DNA of 64,000 bases, taken from contig JAFXAU010000008.1 of NCBI GenBank assembly GCA_017516865.1, forward strand, positions 58,332 to 122,331. The letters are read 5' to 3'. This stretch comes from Bacteroidales bacterium. Its GTDB lineage: Bacteria; Bacteroidota; Bacteroidia; Bacteroidales; UBA1715. Under the pieces are notes generated by a model. That model had not been told where the DNA came from and did not search any database. It saw nothing but the letters and a program-made list of their open reading frames with translations. Positions 18,054-27,274 of this stretch are shown in pieces; the stretch's first letter is position 1, and each line of letters opens with the position of its first letter. The position numbers and the translations under genes were made by a program.

Positions 18054-18935
18054 ATGAAAAAGATTAGTTTTATTTTCCTTGCAATGTTGCTGACGGCAGT
18101 ACAAACCGTACTTGCACAAAAAGACACATTGAATTACATGGATGCCAATGGGAAGAAACAAGGTCACTGGATTCAAAAATATCCTAACGGAAACGTGCAG
18201 TTCGAAGGATATTTTAAGAACAACAACCCTGTTGGGCAAGTAAAAAAATATCACGAAAATGGGAAATTAAAGTACGACATGTACTATAATCCCAAAGACT
18301 TGAACCAAGTAACCGTAACAATGTACGACATCGCTGGCGAACTTGCGGCAAAAGGAGAATATTATGCTAAAAAGAAAAACGGGTTGTGGCAATATTACGG
18401 GGCGTCAAACCAGGTAATGCTTTCCGAAAATTACAACCACGGTCTGCTTGACGGGAAAAGCGTTGTATATTGGCAGACCAATCCGTCACAAGAAATGGAA
18501 ATAAAATTCTGGAAAGACAGTTTAAAACATGGCGATTGGATTTGGTTCTACGAAGACGGGAAAATCCGTCAAAAAGCACAATACAAGGAGAATAAATTAA
18601 ACGGCGACTTCTTGGTTTTCTTCCCCGACGGAACTAAACACATTGAAGGAAAATATTTCGAAGACGTAAGAGACGGTGTTTGGAACTATTTCAAAGAAGA
18701 CGGCTCGCTGAAAATCAAAATTATTTACAACAAGGGAAAAATCGAGAACGAAGACGAATTTGAACGCGCACAAACAAAAATGATCAACGAAGAATATTTA
18801 GAGCAAGAAGGGAAACATATCGATCCACAAGATTTTTTAGACAACCCCGAAGCCTATATTTTCGGCGACAGAAGCGAGGAAAATCAAGCACCTTCGCCAA
18901 AAGATAAGAAGAAAAAAGAGAAAAGGAAAAAATAA
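18054..18935 (+). CDS. Secreted YwqK/MORN-like repeat protein
   Basis: A 293-residue exported protein (signal peptide ending near VLAQ) made of about eight imperfect repeats with the pattern YxNGxxxxEGxYxxxxxxGxWxxY, for example YPNGNVQFEGYFKNN and FYEDGKIRQKAQYKENKLNGD. This is the MORN-related repeat of 'YwqK family antitoxin' proteins; in Bacteroidota they are numerous and mostly uncharacterised, and no toxin partner is near. The tail is Lys-rich. A longer relative is at 53672-55411. It follows RNase G by 11 bases. Confidence 0.75.
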   Translation: MKKISFIFLAMLLTAVQTVLAQKDTLNYMDANGKKQGHWIQKYPNGNVQFEGYFKNNNPVGQVKKYHENGKLKYDMYYNPKDLNQVTVTMYDIAGELAAKGEYYAKKKNGLWQYYGASNQVMLSENYNHGLLDGKSVVYWQTNPSQEMEIKFWKDSLKHGDWIWFYEDGKIRQKAQYKENKLNGDFLVFFPDGTKHIEGKYFEDVRDGVWNYFKEDGSLKIKIIYNKGKIENEDEFERAQTKMINEEYLEQEGKHIDPQDFLDNPEAYIFGDRSEENQAPSPKDKKKKEKRKK

Positions 18936-18936
18936 G

Positions 18937-18966
18937 TTTGAAACTTAAATAATTTATTTATCTTTG
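18937..18966 (+). promoter_or_regulatory. Promoter of the L31 gene
   Basis: TTTG (18937-18940), an 18-base spacer and TATCTTTG (18959-18966) match the Bacteroidota consensus exactly; 39 bases precede the ATG at 19006. Confidence 0.75.
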
Positions 18967-19005
18967 CCCCACGAAAAACAAAGAGTAATTTAATAGTTAT
19001 ATACA

Positions 19006-19275
19006 ATGAAAACAGGTATTCATCCAGAGAACTATCGCTTAGTTGCATTTAAGGATATGTCTAACGACAAAGTATTCATCACTCGCTCTTGTGCACCTTC
19101 AAAAGAGACAATCAATGTAGACGGTGTTGAATATCCAGTAGTAAAATTGGAAGTTTCAAGTTTCTCTCACCCATTCTTCACTGGTAAGATGAAATTCGTT
19201 GATACAGCTGGTCGTGTTGACAAATTCCGCAACAAATACAAAGCTCACTACGAAAAAATGGCAAACAACAAGTAA
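19006..19275 (+). CDS. rpmE2: 50S ribosomal protein L31, type B
   Basis: An 89-residue large-subunit ribosomal protein forming part of the inter-subunit bridge. The sequence starts MKTGIHPENYRLVAFKDMSN and has SFSHPFFTGKMKFVDTAGRVDKF, both typical of bL31. The CxxC pairs of zinc-binding type A L31 are absent; only one Cys remains, so this is the zinc-independent B form. It has its own promoter and terminator. Confidence 0.95.
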   Translation: MKTGIHPENYRLVAFKDMSNDKVFITRSCAPSKETINVDGVEYPVVKLEVSSFSHPFFTGKMKFVDTAGRVDKFRNKYKAHYEKMANNK

Positions 19276-19303
19276 TTGTTGTTATTATGCATACACAACA
19301 CGG

Positions 19304-19331
19304 AAAGCCTTGCAATTGCAAGGCTTTTTTC
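19304..19331 (+). terminator. Rho-independent terminator after L31
   Basis: A perfect 24-base palindrome (19304-19327, centre TTGCAATTGCAA) ends in a T-run, 28 bases after the L31 stop. Confidence 0.88.
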
Positions 19332-19341
19332 GTTTGGTTTT

Positions 19342-19371
19342 ATTGCTATTCAAAAAAATATACTACTTTTG
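19342..19371 (+). promoter_or_regulatory. Promoter of the SRP RNA gene
   Basis: ATTG (19342-19345), an 18-base spacer and TACTTTTG (19364-19371). The expected start ~5-7 bases later coincides with the first base of the SRP RNA terminal helix at 19376. Confidence 0.65.
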
Positions 19372-19375
19372 CGGT

Positions 19376-19474
19376 GGGGTAAGTCTTGTACGACCAGCTC
19401 CTGCTGAACCCCCCCAGATCCGGAAGGAAGCAAGGGTAGGCGGTTGTAGCGGTGCGATGCAAGTAGCTTACTCC
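19376..19474 (+). ncRNA. ffs: Signal recognition particle RNA (small bacterial type, 4.5S)
   Basis: About 99 bases. The apical domain shows the SRP hallmark AGATCCGGAAGGAAGCAAGGG, containing the GGAA tetraloop and the asymmetric internal loop bound by Ffh. The ends GGGGTAAG (19376-19383) and CTTACTCC (19467-19474) pair as the terminal helix with one wobble. A T-rich stretch after 19474 can stop transcription. The RNA binds Ffh and directs ribosomes making membrane proteins to the translocon. It lies 16 bases before the next gene. Confidence 0.92.
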
Positions 19475-19490
19475 TTTTTATTTTGTTTCT

Positions 19491-20111
19491 ATGGCAGAAT
19501 ATTTCAAACTTTATAACGAAAATCCAAACGAACGATTCATAAAAAAAATTGTAGAAATCCTTCGTTCTGGCGGTGTCATCATCTACCCTACCGACACGGT
19601 TTACGGTTTAGGTTGCGACATCTACAATCAAAAAGCAATTGAACGAATCGCACGAATAAAAGGACTTAAATTAGAAAACGCCAATTTTTCCTTTATCTGC
19701 TATGATTTAAGCAATCTTTCGGAATTTACGAAAGCGGTCAACAATCAGGTTTTCAAGGTAATGAAGCATAATTTGCCGGGAGCTTTTACATTTATTCTCA
19801 ACGCAAATTCAAATGTTCCAAAATTATTTAAAAGCAAAAAGAAAACTGTCGGCATAAGAATTCCCGACAATAATATCTGCCGCGAAATTGTAAAGGAACT
19901 TGGAAATCCAATTTTAACAACTTCAATAAAATCTACAGACGAAATTCTTGAATATCCTACCGACCCGGAAATCATAAAAGACGATTACGACAAATTAGTC
20001 GACGCTGTTATCGACGGCGGTTTCGGGAACAATGTTCCATCAACTATTGTTGACTGCTCCAACGACACAATTGAAATTGTCAGACAAGGATTGGGAGAAT
20101 TGGAAGTATGA
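19491..20111 (+). CDS. Sua5/YciO/YrdC/TsaC-family protein (YciO-like)
   Basis: A 206-residue protein of the YrdC fold. The substrate-pocket motif PTDTVYGLGCD is at residues 36-46 and the C-terminal STIVDCS with IVRQGLGEL is also typical. The region after the first motif (IKGLKLENANFSFICYDLSNLSEF, then LMK-like FKVMKHNLPGAFTFIL, and KKTVGIRIPDN) resembles E. coli YciO more than TsaC, and the canonical KRP-type basic motif is altered. Members make threonylcarbamoyl-AMP for the tRNA t6A modification; whether this YciO-like protein does so is open. tsaE lies 2.8 kb downstream. Confidence 0.85.
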   Translation: MAEYFKLYNENPNERFIKKIVEILRSGGVIIYPTDTVYGLGCDIYNQKAIERIARIKGLKLENANFSFICYDLSNLSEFTKAVNNQVFKVMKHNLPGAFTFILNANSNVPKLFKSKKKTVGIRIPDNNICREIVKELGNPILTTSIKSTDEILEYPTDPEIIKDDYDKLVDAVIDGGFGNNVPSTIVDCSNDTIEIVRQGLGELEV

Positions 20112-20150
20112 TTCCCCCCTTCTTTTAATATTATAATTTTTCTCTAAACA

Positions 20151-21653
20151 ATGAAAGACGTTACTATTATCGGCGGCGGAATTTCCGGTCTCACGGCAGG
20201 AATCTACGCGCAATTAAGCGGTCTTCAAAGCGAAATATATGAACGCCATACAATAGTCGGCGGACAATGCACATCGTGGATGCGCAATGGTTTTCACATT
20301 GACAATTGTGTTCATTGGATGACAGGCACCAATCCTAAAACCGAATTATATCAACTTTGGACCGATGTTGGCGTACTGGGAAACGGACAAGAGCTATTAA
20401 AACACGATTATTTCCTTCAAGTCAATATTGACGGTGTTAAAGCACACGTTTGGCGGGATTTGAACAAAATGCAAGACGAACTTCTCGCCATTGCCCCCGA
20501 AGATGCAAAAGAAATTCGTTCGTTCATCAAAGCAATAAAAGATTTTCAAGCCATTTCAATACCAGCTTTGAAACCCAACGAACAAATGAATTTTGGGGAC
20601 AAAATAAAAATGCTGTCAATGATTAAGGCCTTACCTGTTGCTCGAAAATTTGGAACAATGAGCATTGACGATTACATAAAAAGATTCAAGAATCCTACGA
20701 TTAAAGCACTCATTTCCAATTATTTGCCAAAGCAATATTATGTTCTCGCCACATTTTTCATGTATGCAATGTTCACCACAGGCAATGCAGATTTGCCACT
20801 TGGTGGTTCCGATATGATTACCAACAGAATGCGAGACACGTATCTGTCGCTTGGAGGGGAAATTCATTGTAGGAAAAAGGCGAACAAGTTTGTTATTGAA
20901 AATCAACGGGTAACAAAGGTTGAATTCGAAGACGGATCGGCAACAGAGACGAAAAACGTGATTTGCACTACCGACCCATCCGTTTCGTTTGCGTTACTTG
21001 GCGAAACATATATGGATGCCATTTTTAGAAAATGCTACGCCGACAAAAAAAGTTATCCTATTTTCTCCGAAGTCAACGTGTACTTTTCCGTGGAAACCTC
21101 AATTGCGCACCTGCCAATTATGGAATTGTTTAATTGCGAGCCTTTTGAGATTGCCAATAAAACGCATTCCGTACTATGCATGAACAATTACGCAGATGAA
21201 CCGAATTTCGCCCCTGAAGGGAAAGGTCTGATGCAAATACTGGTCGTGCAGTACGAAGAGGACTACGAATATTGGAATAATCTATACACAACCGACAAAG
21301 AAGCTTACAGACAGGCTAAAACAGCCCTGGTTAAAGAAATTCAGTCAAGGTTGGAAAAGCACTATCCTGAATTACAAGGAAAACTGACTGAAATCGAATG
21401 CGTCACCCCAAAAAGTTTTAACCGATTCACGGGTGCATACAAAGGTTCATACATGGGATTCGTTCAAACGCCGCATGTTGAAAAGATGACGCACACGGGA
21501 ATTATCGACGGATTAAATAATTTTCATCTTGCCGGCCAGTGGCTCCTTACGCCAGGTGGACTTCCTAATGCCTTGATTACAGGTCGATGGGCGGTACAAC
21601 GTTTACTACAACGTGAAAATCGATTACATGATTTTTGTTGTAAAAAGAAATAA
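20151..21653 (+). CDS. FAD-dependent oxidoreductase of the phytoene-desaturase/CrtI type
   Basis: A 500-residue flavoprotein with the N-terminal dinucleotide-binding fold IIGGGISGLTAGIYAQLSG, the acidic end of strand 2 in EIYERHTIVGGQC, and the C-terminal FAD motif region NNFHLAGQWLLTPGGLPNALITGRWAV. This is the CrtI/carotenoid-isomerase and retinol-saturase-like amine-oxidase family. No other carotenoid genes are nearby, so the substrate is unknown; gut Bacteroidota encode many such proteins without known reaction. A 39-base gap separates it from the upstream gene. Confidence 0.82.
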   Translation: MKDVTIIGGGISGLTAGIYAQLSGLQSEIYERHTIVGGQCTSWMRNGFHIDNCVHWMTGTNPKTELYQLWTDVGVLGNGQELLKHDYFLQVNIDGVKAHVWRDLNKMQDELLAIAPEDAKEIRSFIKAIKDFQAISIPALKPNEQMNFGDKIKMLSMIKALPVARKFGTMSIDDYIKRFKNPTIKALISNYLPKQYYVLATFFMYAMFTTGNADLPLGGSDMITNRMRDTYLSLGGEIHCRKKANKFVIENQRVTKVEFEDGSATETKNVICTTDPSVSFALLGETYMDAIFRKCYADKKSYPIFSEVNVYFSVETSIAHLPIMELFNCEPFEIANKTHSVLCMNNYADEPNFAPEGKGLMQILVVQYEEDYEYWNNLYTTDKEAYRQAKTALVKEIQSRLEKHYPELQGKLTEIECVTPKSFNRFTGAYKGSYMGFVQTPHVEKMTHTGIIDGLNNFHLAGQWLLTPGGLPNALITGRWAVQRLLQRENRLHDFCCKKK

Positions 21654-21682
21654 TATTGTACTTTTGAACAAAAGAACAATTT

Positions 21683-22897
21683 ATGGTCTTCTCAAATTTA
21701 GTCAAAGTTGCTTGGAAAGCGGTGATTCTCAACAAATTGAGAACTTTCCTTACTATGCTTGGAATCATCATCGGCGTGGGTGCGGTGATTACTATGCTTG
21801 CCATTGGCGAAGGTTCCAAGCAGAGCATCAAGGCACAGATTTCGCAGATGGGCTCGAATATGATTACCATCCGTCCCGGCTCGGAACGCGTCGGCGGCGT
21901 GCGAATAGACGACGGCTCGCAGCGGAGTATGACGCTCAAAGACGTGGAAGCCATTCAAAAAGAAGCACAATTCGTTGACCACGTCTCCCCCATCGTTCAA
22001 AGCGGCGGACAGACAATACACGAAGCAAACAACTGGCCATCAACAATTTATGGCGTCTATCCCGATTATCTTGACATCAAGAAAATGGAGGTAAAAAAAG
22101 GCAGCATGTTCACCGAACGGCACGTCAGCCAATCGTCGAAAGTTGCCGTAATTGGCCAGACGGTCGTAACCAACTTGTTTGGCACCGAAGACCCCATTGG
22201 AAAAACAATCCGTTTCAAAAATACGCCGTTTCAAGTCATCGGCGTGTTGGAATCGAAAGGTGAAAATACGTGGGGACAAGACCAAGACAATGTGATTCTT
22301 GCACCGTTCACCACCGTGCAGAAACGTATTATGGCAATCACCTACGTCAATTCCATCGTGGCTTCCGCACAAGACGAAAGTGTCGCCCAACAAGCCGTGG
22401 AAGAAGTGACGCAAATTTTGCAACGCGTCCACAAAAGCGACGGCACCAACAACCCGTTCCGCATAATGTCGATGGAAGAATTACTGACAACGGCAAGCTC
22501 CACAACCGACATTCTTACGACTCTGCTTGTCGTAATTGCAGGAATTTCGCTGCTCATTGGCGGTATTGGAATTATGAACATAATGTACGTGTCGGTGAAG
22601 GAACGCACCCGAGAAATCGGTCTGCGAATGGCCGTGGGAGCGAGAAGCAAGGACATTCTGCTGCAATTTCTTACAGAAGCCATTTTCATCAGCGTAACTG
22701 GGGGACTCATAGGCGTGGCGTTCGGCATAACCGCCGCCAAAGTCACTACAATATTCACCGAATGGCCGACCATCATCACTGTTTCGTCGCTCGTCATCTC
22801 ATTTTTCGTGTGTGCGGTGACAGGCATATTTTTTGGTTGGTATCCTGCAAAAAAAGCTGCAAATTTGGACCCGATTGTAGCACTTCGCTACGAATAA
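21683..22897 (+). CDS. MacB-family ABC transporter permease (FtsX-like)
   Basis: A 404-residue membrane subunit with one N-terminal helix (about residues 18-40), a large MacB-type periplasmic domain (about 45-270) and three C-terminal helices of the FtsX domain, including GISLLIGGIGIMNIMYVSVKERTREIGLRMAVGA, the coupling-helix signature. MacB-type systems act as mechanotransmission pumps exporting peptides, drugs or lipoproteins with a separate ATPase, which is not encoded next to it. Base composition is higher in GC than many neighbours. It is followed by tsaE after 10 bases. Confidence 0.9.
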   Translation: MVFSNLVKVAWKAVILNKLRTFLTMLGIIIGVGAVITMLAIGEGSKQSIKAQISQMGSNMITIRPGSERVGGVRIDDGSQRSMTLKDVEAIQKEAQFVDHVSPIVQSGGQTIHEANNWPSTIYGVYPDYLDIKKMEVKKGSMFTERHVSQSSKVAVIGQTVVTNLFGTEDPIGKTIRFKNTPFQVIGVLESKGENTWGQDQDNVILAPFTTVQKRIMAITYVNSIVASAQDESVAQQAVEEVTQILQRVHKSDGTNNPFRIMSMEELLTTASSTTDILTTLLVVIAGISLLIGGIGIMNIMYVSVKERTREIGLRMAVGARSKDILLQFLTEAIFISVTGGLIGVAFGITAAKVTTIFTEWPTIITVSSLVISFFVCAVTGIFFGWYPAKKAANLDPIVALRYE

Positions 22898-22907
22898 CAA
22901 AAGAATA

Positions 22908-23318
22908 ATGGAAATTACAATTAATTCGATAGACGAGATAGCCCAAGCGGCACGAGATTTCAAGGCAGCCATCGGCGAACACCGCGTCATTGCCTTTCAC
23001 GGAGAAATGGGTGCGGGAAAAACCACGTTCATCAAAGCCCTGTGTGCAGAATTTGGCGTTACCGACAACGTTGCAAGCCCCACATTTGCCATCATCAACG
23101 AATATCTTGCAGGCGACGGTTCCACAATCTACCACTTCGACTTATACCGCATGGAAACCATTGCCGACTTGCAAAACATTGGCGTAGAGGATTATTTTTA
23201 TAGCGGTAATTTCTGTTTGGTGGAATGGCCCGAACTTGCAGAACCATTGTTCCCGAACAATGTTCTAAACGTCACCATCACTGTTTTACCTGATAAGACA
23301 CGAAAAATCAGTTTCTAA
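22908..23318 (+). CDS. tsaE: tRNA threonylcarbamoyladenosine biosynthesis ATPase TsaE
   Basis: A 136-residue P-loop protein required for t6A37 modification of ANN-decoding tRNAs; it works with TsaB and TsaD. Visible are the Walker A GEMGAGKTTF (about residues 36-45), the switch region SPTFAIINEY, the HFDLYRM motif and the conserved VEWPE near residue 107. Length is normal. It probably shares a transcript with the preceding permease gene. It converges with truA, with 18 bases between the stops. Confidence 0.93.
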   Translation: MEITINSIDEIAQAARDFKAAIGEHRVIAFHGEMGAGKTTFIKALCAEFGVTDNVASPTFAIINEYLAGDGSTIYHFDLYRMETIADLQNIGVEDYFYSGNFCLVEWPELAEPLFPNNVLNVTITVLPDKTRKISF

Positions 23319-23336
23319 ATGCGAATAGCCGATTTA

Positions 23337-24083
23337 TTATTTTTCAAAACTATTCGCGGAATATTCTATATCGCATAGACTCAATCCACACGCAGATATT
23401 GATTGGCCAGCATTTTGACGGTTTTTACTCTCCACTATGTCGGCAAACTGTTCAACCATAATCTTTTTTTGACCGACATCAAGCAATGTTCCAACAATTG
23501 AACGCACCATATTGCGAAGAAAACGATTGGCGGTTATCGTAAAAATAATTTGACGGTCATTTTCTTCCCATTGAGCTTTCGTAACAGTACAAATATTGTT
23601 TTTCACATCGGTGTGCAATTTGCTAAAACTGGTAAAATCATGAGTGCCAATCAATAAAGCACACGCAGCATTCATTTCGTCGACGTTGATTTTTTGCGGA
23701 ACATACAATTCCGTTTCAATTGCAAAAGGATTTTTCACTTTTGTAATTGTATACGTATATGTTCTCGACAGCGCCGAAAAACGTGCGTGCAAATCGTCTG
23801 CAACGGGGAAGACATTGTAAATAACTATGTCACGCGACAAAATCCTATTCAATTTATACACGACATCCTGCAAGTTCAGTGTTTTTTCTGTATCAAAATG
23901 AGCAAAAAAACAACTTGCGTGCACGCCGGAATCGGTTCTACCAGCACCGACGGTTTCGATATTTTCGCCCAAAATCCGCGAAAGCGCATCGTTCAATTCG
24001 CCCTGCACCGACAGTGCGTTCGGTTGAATCTGCCAGCCACAATACCGTGTGCCGTTATATGCCATGTGAATAAAATATCTCAT
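23337..24083 (-). CDS. truA: tRNA pseudouridine synthase A
   Basis: Converts uridines 38-40 of the tRNA anticodon arm to pseudouridine. The ATG at 24083 (MRYFIHMAYNGTRYCGWQIQPN) starts the family N-terminus; the open frame runs 39 codons further but into the upstream promoter of the Snf2 gene. The catalytic aspartate lies in GRTDSGVHA (about residue 48-56). FTITANRFLRNMVRSIVGTLLDVG near the C-terminus is also conserved. Product 248 residues, as expected. Confidence 0.94.
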   Translation of the reverse strand: MRYFIHMAYNGTRYCGWQIQPNALSVQGELNDALSRILGENIETVGAGRTDSGVHASCFFAHFDTEKTLNLQDVVYKLNRILSRDIVIYNVFPVADDLHARFSALSRTYTYTITKVKNPFAIETELYVPQKINVDEMNAACALLIGTHDFTSFSKLHTDVKNNICTVTKAQWEENDRQIIFTITANRFLRNMVRSIVGTLLDVGQKKIMVEQFADIVESKNRQNAGQSISACGLSLCDIEYSANSFEK

Positions 24084-24164
24084 ATCTGCAAAGATAAAAA
24101 AACTGCATAGAAATTCGTTTTGATAAAATTTATCAATAAGATTTTTTTCTTTCCATTTATTTTT

Positions 24165-24172
24165 TAATTTTG
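24165..24172 (+). promoter_or_regulatory. -7 element of the Snf2 gene promoter
   Basis: TAATTTTG matches TAnnTTTG and lies 16 bases before the ATG at 24189. It is divergent from truA. Confidence 0.5.
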
Positions 24173-24188
24173 CAACTCGCAAAGTTTT

Positions 24189-27092
24189 ATGGAATTTCAA
24201 TTTGCTCTGATATTACAGAATACTGATTCCTTAGGCTGGATTCTCTCTCCTTTCGAAATTGTGAAAGAAGACGGGAAGACTTTTTTCCAAGTTTCGGAAT
24301 ATTTGACCCCCGAGACGAATAAAAAATATTTGGCTCCGCACGAACAGAAAATTGTCTCTTTATTGGCGAATTGCGAGGAAAGCGCTTTATACAAGCGATA
24401 TAACGTAAAAGACGCGTCGTCAACGCGAAAAATGGTTCACAAAAAAGACGAGCCCAAGGATTTTTTGTTCAAGATAAAGGAACGCGACAAAAAACTGCCG
24501 CTCAAAGAGCAACAATTCGAAGGAATTATCCGTCCATACGTCGAAAAAAATCTTGCCGAGGCTTTTTTACTTGCAAAAGACAATAACGTACCGATTTACA
24601 ACAAGATACGTGGTGCAAACTTCTATCCGGAAGACAAGATTGAAATCTGTATGGACAAACCCGACGTGACATTTATTTTTGAAAAAAGAGCCGACGGTTT
24701 CTTGGAACGCTATCTACGAATAATCGTAGGCGGAAAAGAATTGAAATTGTTCAACCAGCAATATCTCATTCTTTCAAATTCGCCTAACATAATAAAAATC
24801 GGAACGGATTTTTACTATTTCCCTGACATTGAAGCAAGTAAGCTGAAAGCATATTTCACAACAGAAAAACCTGTTACAAGTCCGTCGTATCTGCAACAGA
24901 CGTTTGACGGATTTGTTCTGAACTGTATAAAAAATTATAAAGTCATCGCCAAAGGTTTTGAAATTACCGACGTTTACGAAAAACCAGTCATTTCGGCGGC
25001 AATCGTAAAAAACATTAAAAACGACGTCGGCATTTCATTTAGTTTCCGTTATGGGAATTGGATTGTGACCGACGCATCTTCGGAACGCAATTTCTTTGTC
25101 GATTACCAATACATCAGCGGAAATCCAAAATATAAACGCATACAACGCGACAGAGAACAGGAAAATATTTTCCTAAAAGACGTCGAAGCGACAGGCTTAG
25201 TCGGTCACAAAGGATTCTGGATTTGCAAAAATGCCGACGGCGACGAATACATGGCCGTTCTCGACTGGATTCAAAAGAATAAAAAACTGCTTGACGCATA
25301 TCATGTGGAAGTGTTTGACGAAGCCGACCAAAAAATTCAAAATTTCCAAGCTCGACTGGAAATGGACGTTGTTTCGGAATCTATCGACTGGTTTGACGTT
25401 CACGCAGTTGTGATTTTCGGCGAATATAAAATCCCGTTCAAAAAGTTGAGAAAAAACATTCTCAACGAAGACCCTGTCGTGCAACTTCCGAACAATCAAA
25501 TTGGAATCATTCCTACGGAATGGTTTGCAAAATACAAAGAATTGTTCCTATTCTCGACCAAAAACGGAACACAGGAATATTTCTCCGTTCGTGCCGTTCA
25601 TTATAAGACAATTCAACGATTGCCGATTCAGTTGTCGGATTCGCTCAAGACAAGATTGCTGCATATAGAAACCAACGGTCTGAAAGACAACGATGTACCA
25701 AAGGAAATCAACGCTCAGCTCCGTCCGTACCAGATAGAAGGTTACCGCTGGTTGTGCTTCCTACATGCAAACAAATTCGGAGGTTGTCTTGCCGACGATA
25801 TGGGACTTGGGAAAACGCTACAAACAATTGCCCTGCTCCAGAAAGTCATAAACATACAAAAAGAAACGGGCGAGCACAAACCGTCGCTCATCGTTTCGCC
25901 GGCATCAATCGTGTATAACTGGTACAACGAATTTGAAAAATTCGCACCGAACATAAAGGTTTTCAAATACGTCGGCAACGAACGAAATAAATCGTTCATG
26001 TACTTTAACGATTACGATGTGATTTTAACCACCTACGGACTTTTACGAAACGACATTGAGAGTTTCGAGGAATTTGAGTTCTATTACATTGTGCTCGACG
26101 AAAGTCAAATGATTAAAAACCCAGGCTCAAAAATTTATTCCAGCGTACTGAAACTGAAATCTGTCAACAAGCTTTTGTTGACGGGAACGCCAATAGAAAA
26201 CACGTTGACCGACCTCTGGGCTCAATTGAATTTCGTTAACCGCGACATGCTCGGTAGCCTGAAATTCTTTAAAGAATATTTCGTAAAAGGCATTGAACGA
26301 CACGACGAAAATGTTTCTACACAACTGAAACGAATCATCAAGCCGTTCATCTTCAGACGTGAAAAGCAGGAAGTTGCAAAAGATTTGCCGGCAATGACGT
26401 CGCAGGTTCGTTATTGTAAAATGTCCGACGCACAGGCGAAAATCTACGAAACCGAGAAATCAAAAGTTCGTAATATGATTTTTGAGACGATAGAAAAAGA
26501 AACGTTCCAAAAATCTACAATCAACGTGCTTCAGGCACTTATGAAACTTCGTCTTATTGCAAACCACCCTATGTTGGCTGAAGGCCACGGCAGTTCGGGC
26601 AAATTCGACGAAGTTCTTCGTATGCTTCCGAACATTATACACCATCATAAAGTACTGATTTTCTCGTCTTTTGTACGCCATCTGGACTTGTTCAGAGACC
26701 ATTTCAAAAAAGAAGGAATTAAATTTTCGTATCTTGTGGGAAGTACGCAGAACCGAGAATCTGTCATAAAAGATTTTCAGGAAGACGAAAACTGTAAGAT
26801 ATTTTTAATCTCGATAAAAGCCGGCGGCGTGGGACTTAACCTAACACAAGCCGACTACGTTTTCATTCTCGACCCGTGGTGGAACCCTGCCGTCGAAGAC
26901 CAGGCGATTAGCCGCGCCCACCGAATCGGACAGAAAAACAACGTGACCGTATACCGATTCATTTCCGAAAATACGATTGAGGAAAAAATCCAAATGCTTC
27001 AACAACGGAAATCAATGCTTGCCTCGAATTTCGTGCCTGACGAACAGACCATTCCATTCTCACAAGACGAAATTTCGTTCTTGGTAGGATAA
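24189..27092 (+). CDS. Snf2/RapA-type DEAD-like helicase (SWI2/SNF2 family ATPase)
   Basis: A 967-residue double-stranded-DNA translocase. The first ~500 residues are a family-specific N-terminal region. The helicase core starts near LRPYQIEGYRWLCFLH, with Walker A in DDMGLGKTLQT (about residue 535), motif II DESQ (about 636), TGTPIENTLTDLWAQLNFVN, and the C-terminal lobe with AGGVGLNLTQADYVFILDPWWNPAVEDQAISRAHRIGQ (about 875-910). Bacterial relatives remodel protein-DNA or polymerase-DNA complexes; some are stand-alone housekeeping genes. No methylase or nuclease partner is next to it, so a restriction role is not supported. Confidence 0.9.
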   Translation: MEFQFALILQNTDSLGWILSPFEIVKEDGKTFFQVSEYLTPETNKKYLAPHEQKIVSLLANCEESALYKRYNVKDASSTRKMVHKKDEPKDFLFKIKERDKKLPLKEQQFEGIIRPYVEKNLAEAFLLAKDNNVPIYNKIRGANFYPEDKIEICMDKPDVTFIFEKRADGFLERYLRIIVGGKELKLFNQQYLILSNSPNIIKIGTDFYYFPDIEASKLKAYFTTEKPVTSPSYLQQTFDGFVLNCIKNYKVIAKGFEITDVYEKPVISAAIVKNIKNDVGISFSFRYGNWIVTDASSERNFFVDYQYISGNPKYKRIQRDREQENIFLKDVEATGLVGHKGFWICKNADGDEYMAVLDWIQKNKKLLDAYHVEVFDEADQKIQNFQARLEMDVVSESIDWFDVHAVVIFGEYKIPFKKLRKNILNEDPVVQLPNNQIGIIPTEWFAKYKELFLFSTKNGTQEYFSVRAVHYKTIQRLPIQLSDSLKTRLLHIETNGLKDNDVPKEINAQLRPYQIEGYRWLCFLHANKFGGCLADDMGLGKTLQTIALLQKVINIQKETGEHKPSLIVSPASIVYNWYNEFEKFAPNIKVFKYVGNERNKSFMYFNDYDVILTTYGLLRNDIESFEEFEFYYIVLDESQMIKNPGSKIYSSVLKLKSVNKLLLTGTPIENTLTDLWAQLNFVNRDMLGSLKFFKEYFVKGIERHDENVSTQLKRIIKPFIFRREKQEVAKDLPAMTSQVRYCKMSDAQAKIYETEKSKVRNMIFETIEKETFQKSTINVLQALMKLRLIANHPMLAEGHGSSGKFDEVLRMLPNIIHHHKVLIFSSFVRHLDLFRDHFKKEGIKFSYLVGSTQNRESVIKDFQEDENCKIFLISIKAGGVGLNLTQADYVFILDPWWNPAVEDQAISRAHRIGQKNNVTVYRFISENTIEEKIQMLQQRKSMLASNFVPDEQTIPFSQDEISFLVG

Positions 27093-27097
27093 TGCAT

Positions 27098-27122
27098 AAT
27101 GCTCAATGTGTAATGCTCAATG
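27098..27122 (+). repeat. 14-bp tandem repeat, two units
   Basis: AATGCTCAATG occurs at 27098-27108 and 27112-27122 (period 14), just after the Snf2 stop, with a partial unit before it. The same unit with the same period is found three times at 44220-44258. Confidence 0.85.
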
Positions 27123-27181
27123 CGTAATAAATGGCTGCCGTAATACGACAGCACTACCGAATTTCTTTCAAACAAAGAGAT

Positions 27182-27197
27182 TGTGCCATTAGGCACA
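27182..27197 (+). repeat. REP-like palindrome 1
   Basis: TGTGCCATTAGGCACA: a 6-bp stem (TGTGCC/GGCACA) with a 4-base loop. It differs by one base from the palindromes around the Y1 transposase. Confidence 0.75.
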
Positions 27198-27274
27198 TTG
27201 GGATATTGGGAAAATCCAAGAGACCCAACTGCTTTTGAAAAATTCTGTATATATTTGCAAAAATAAACACCCAA

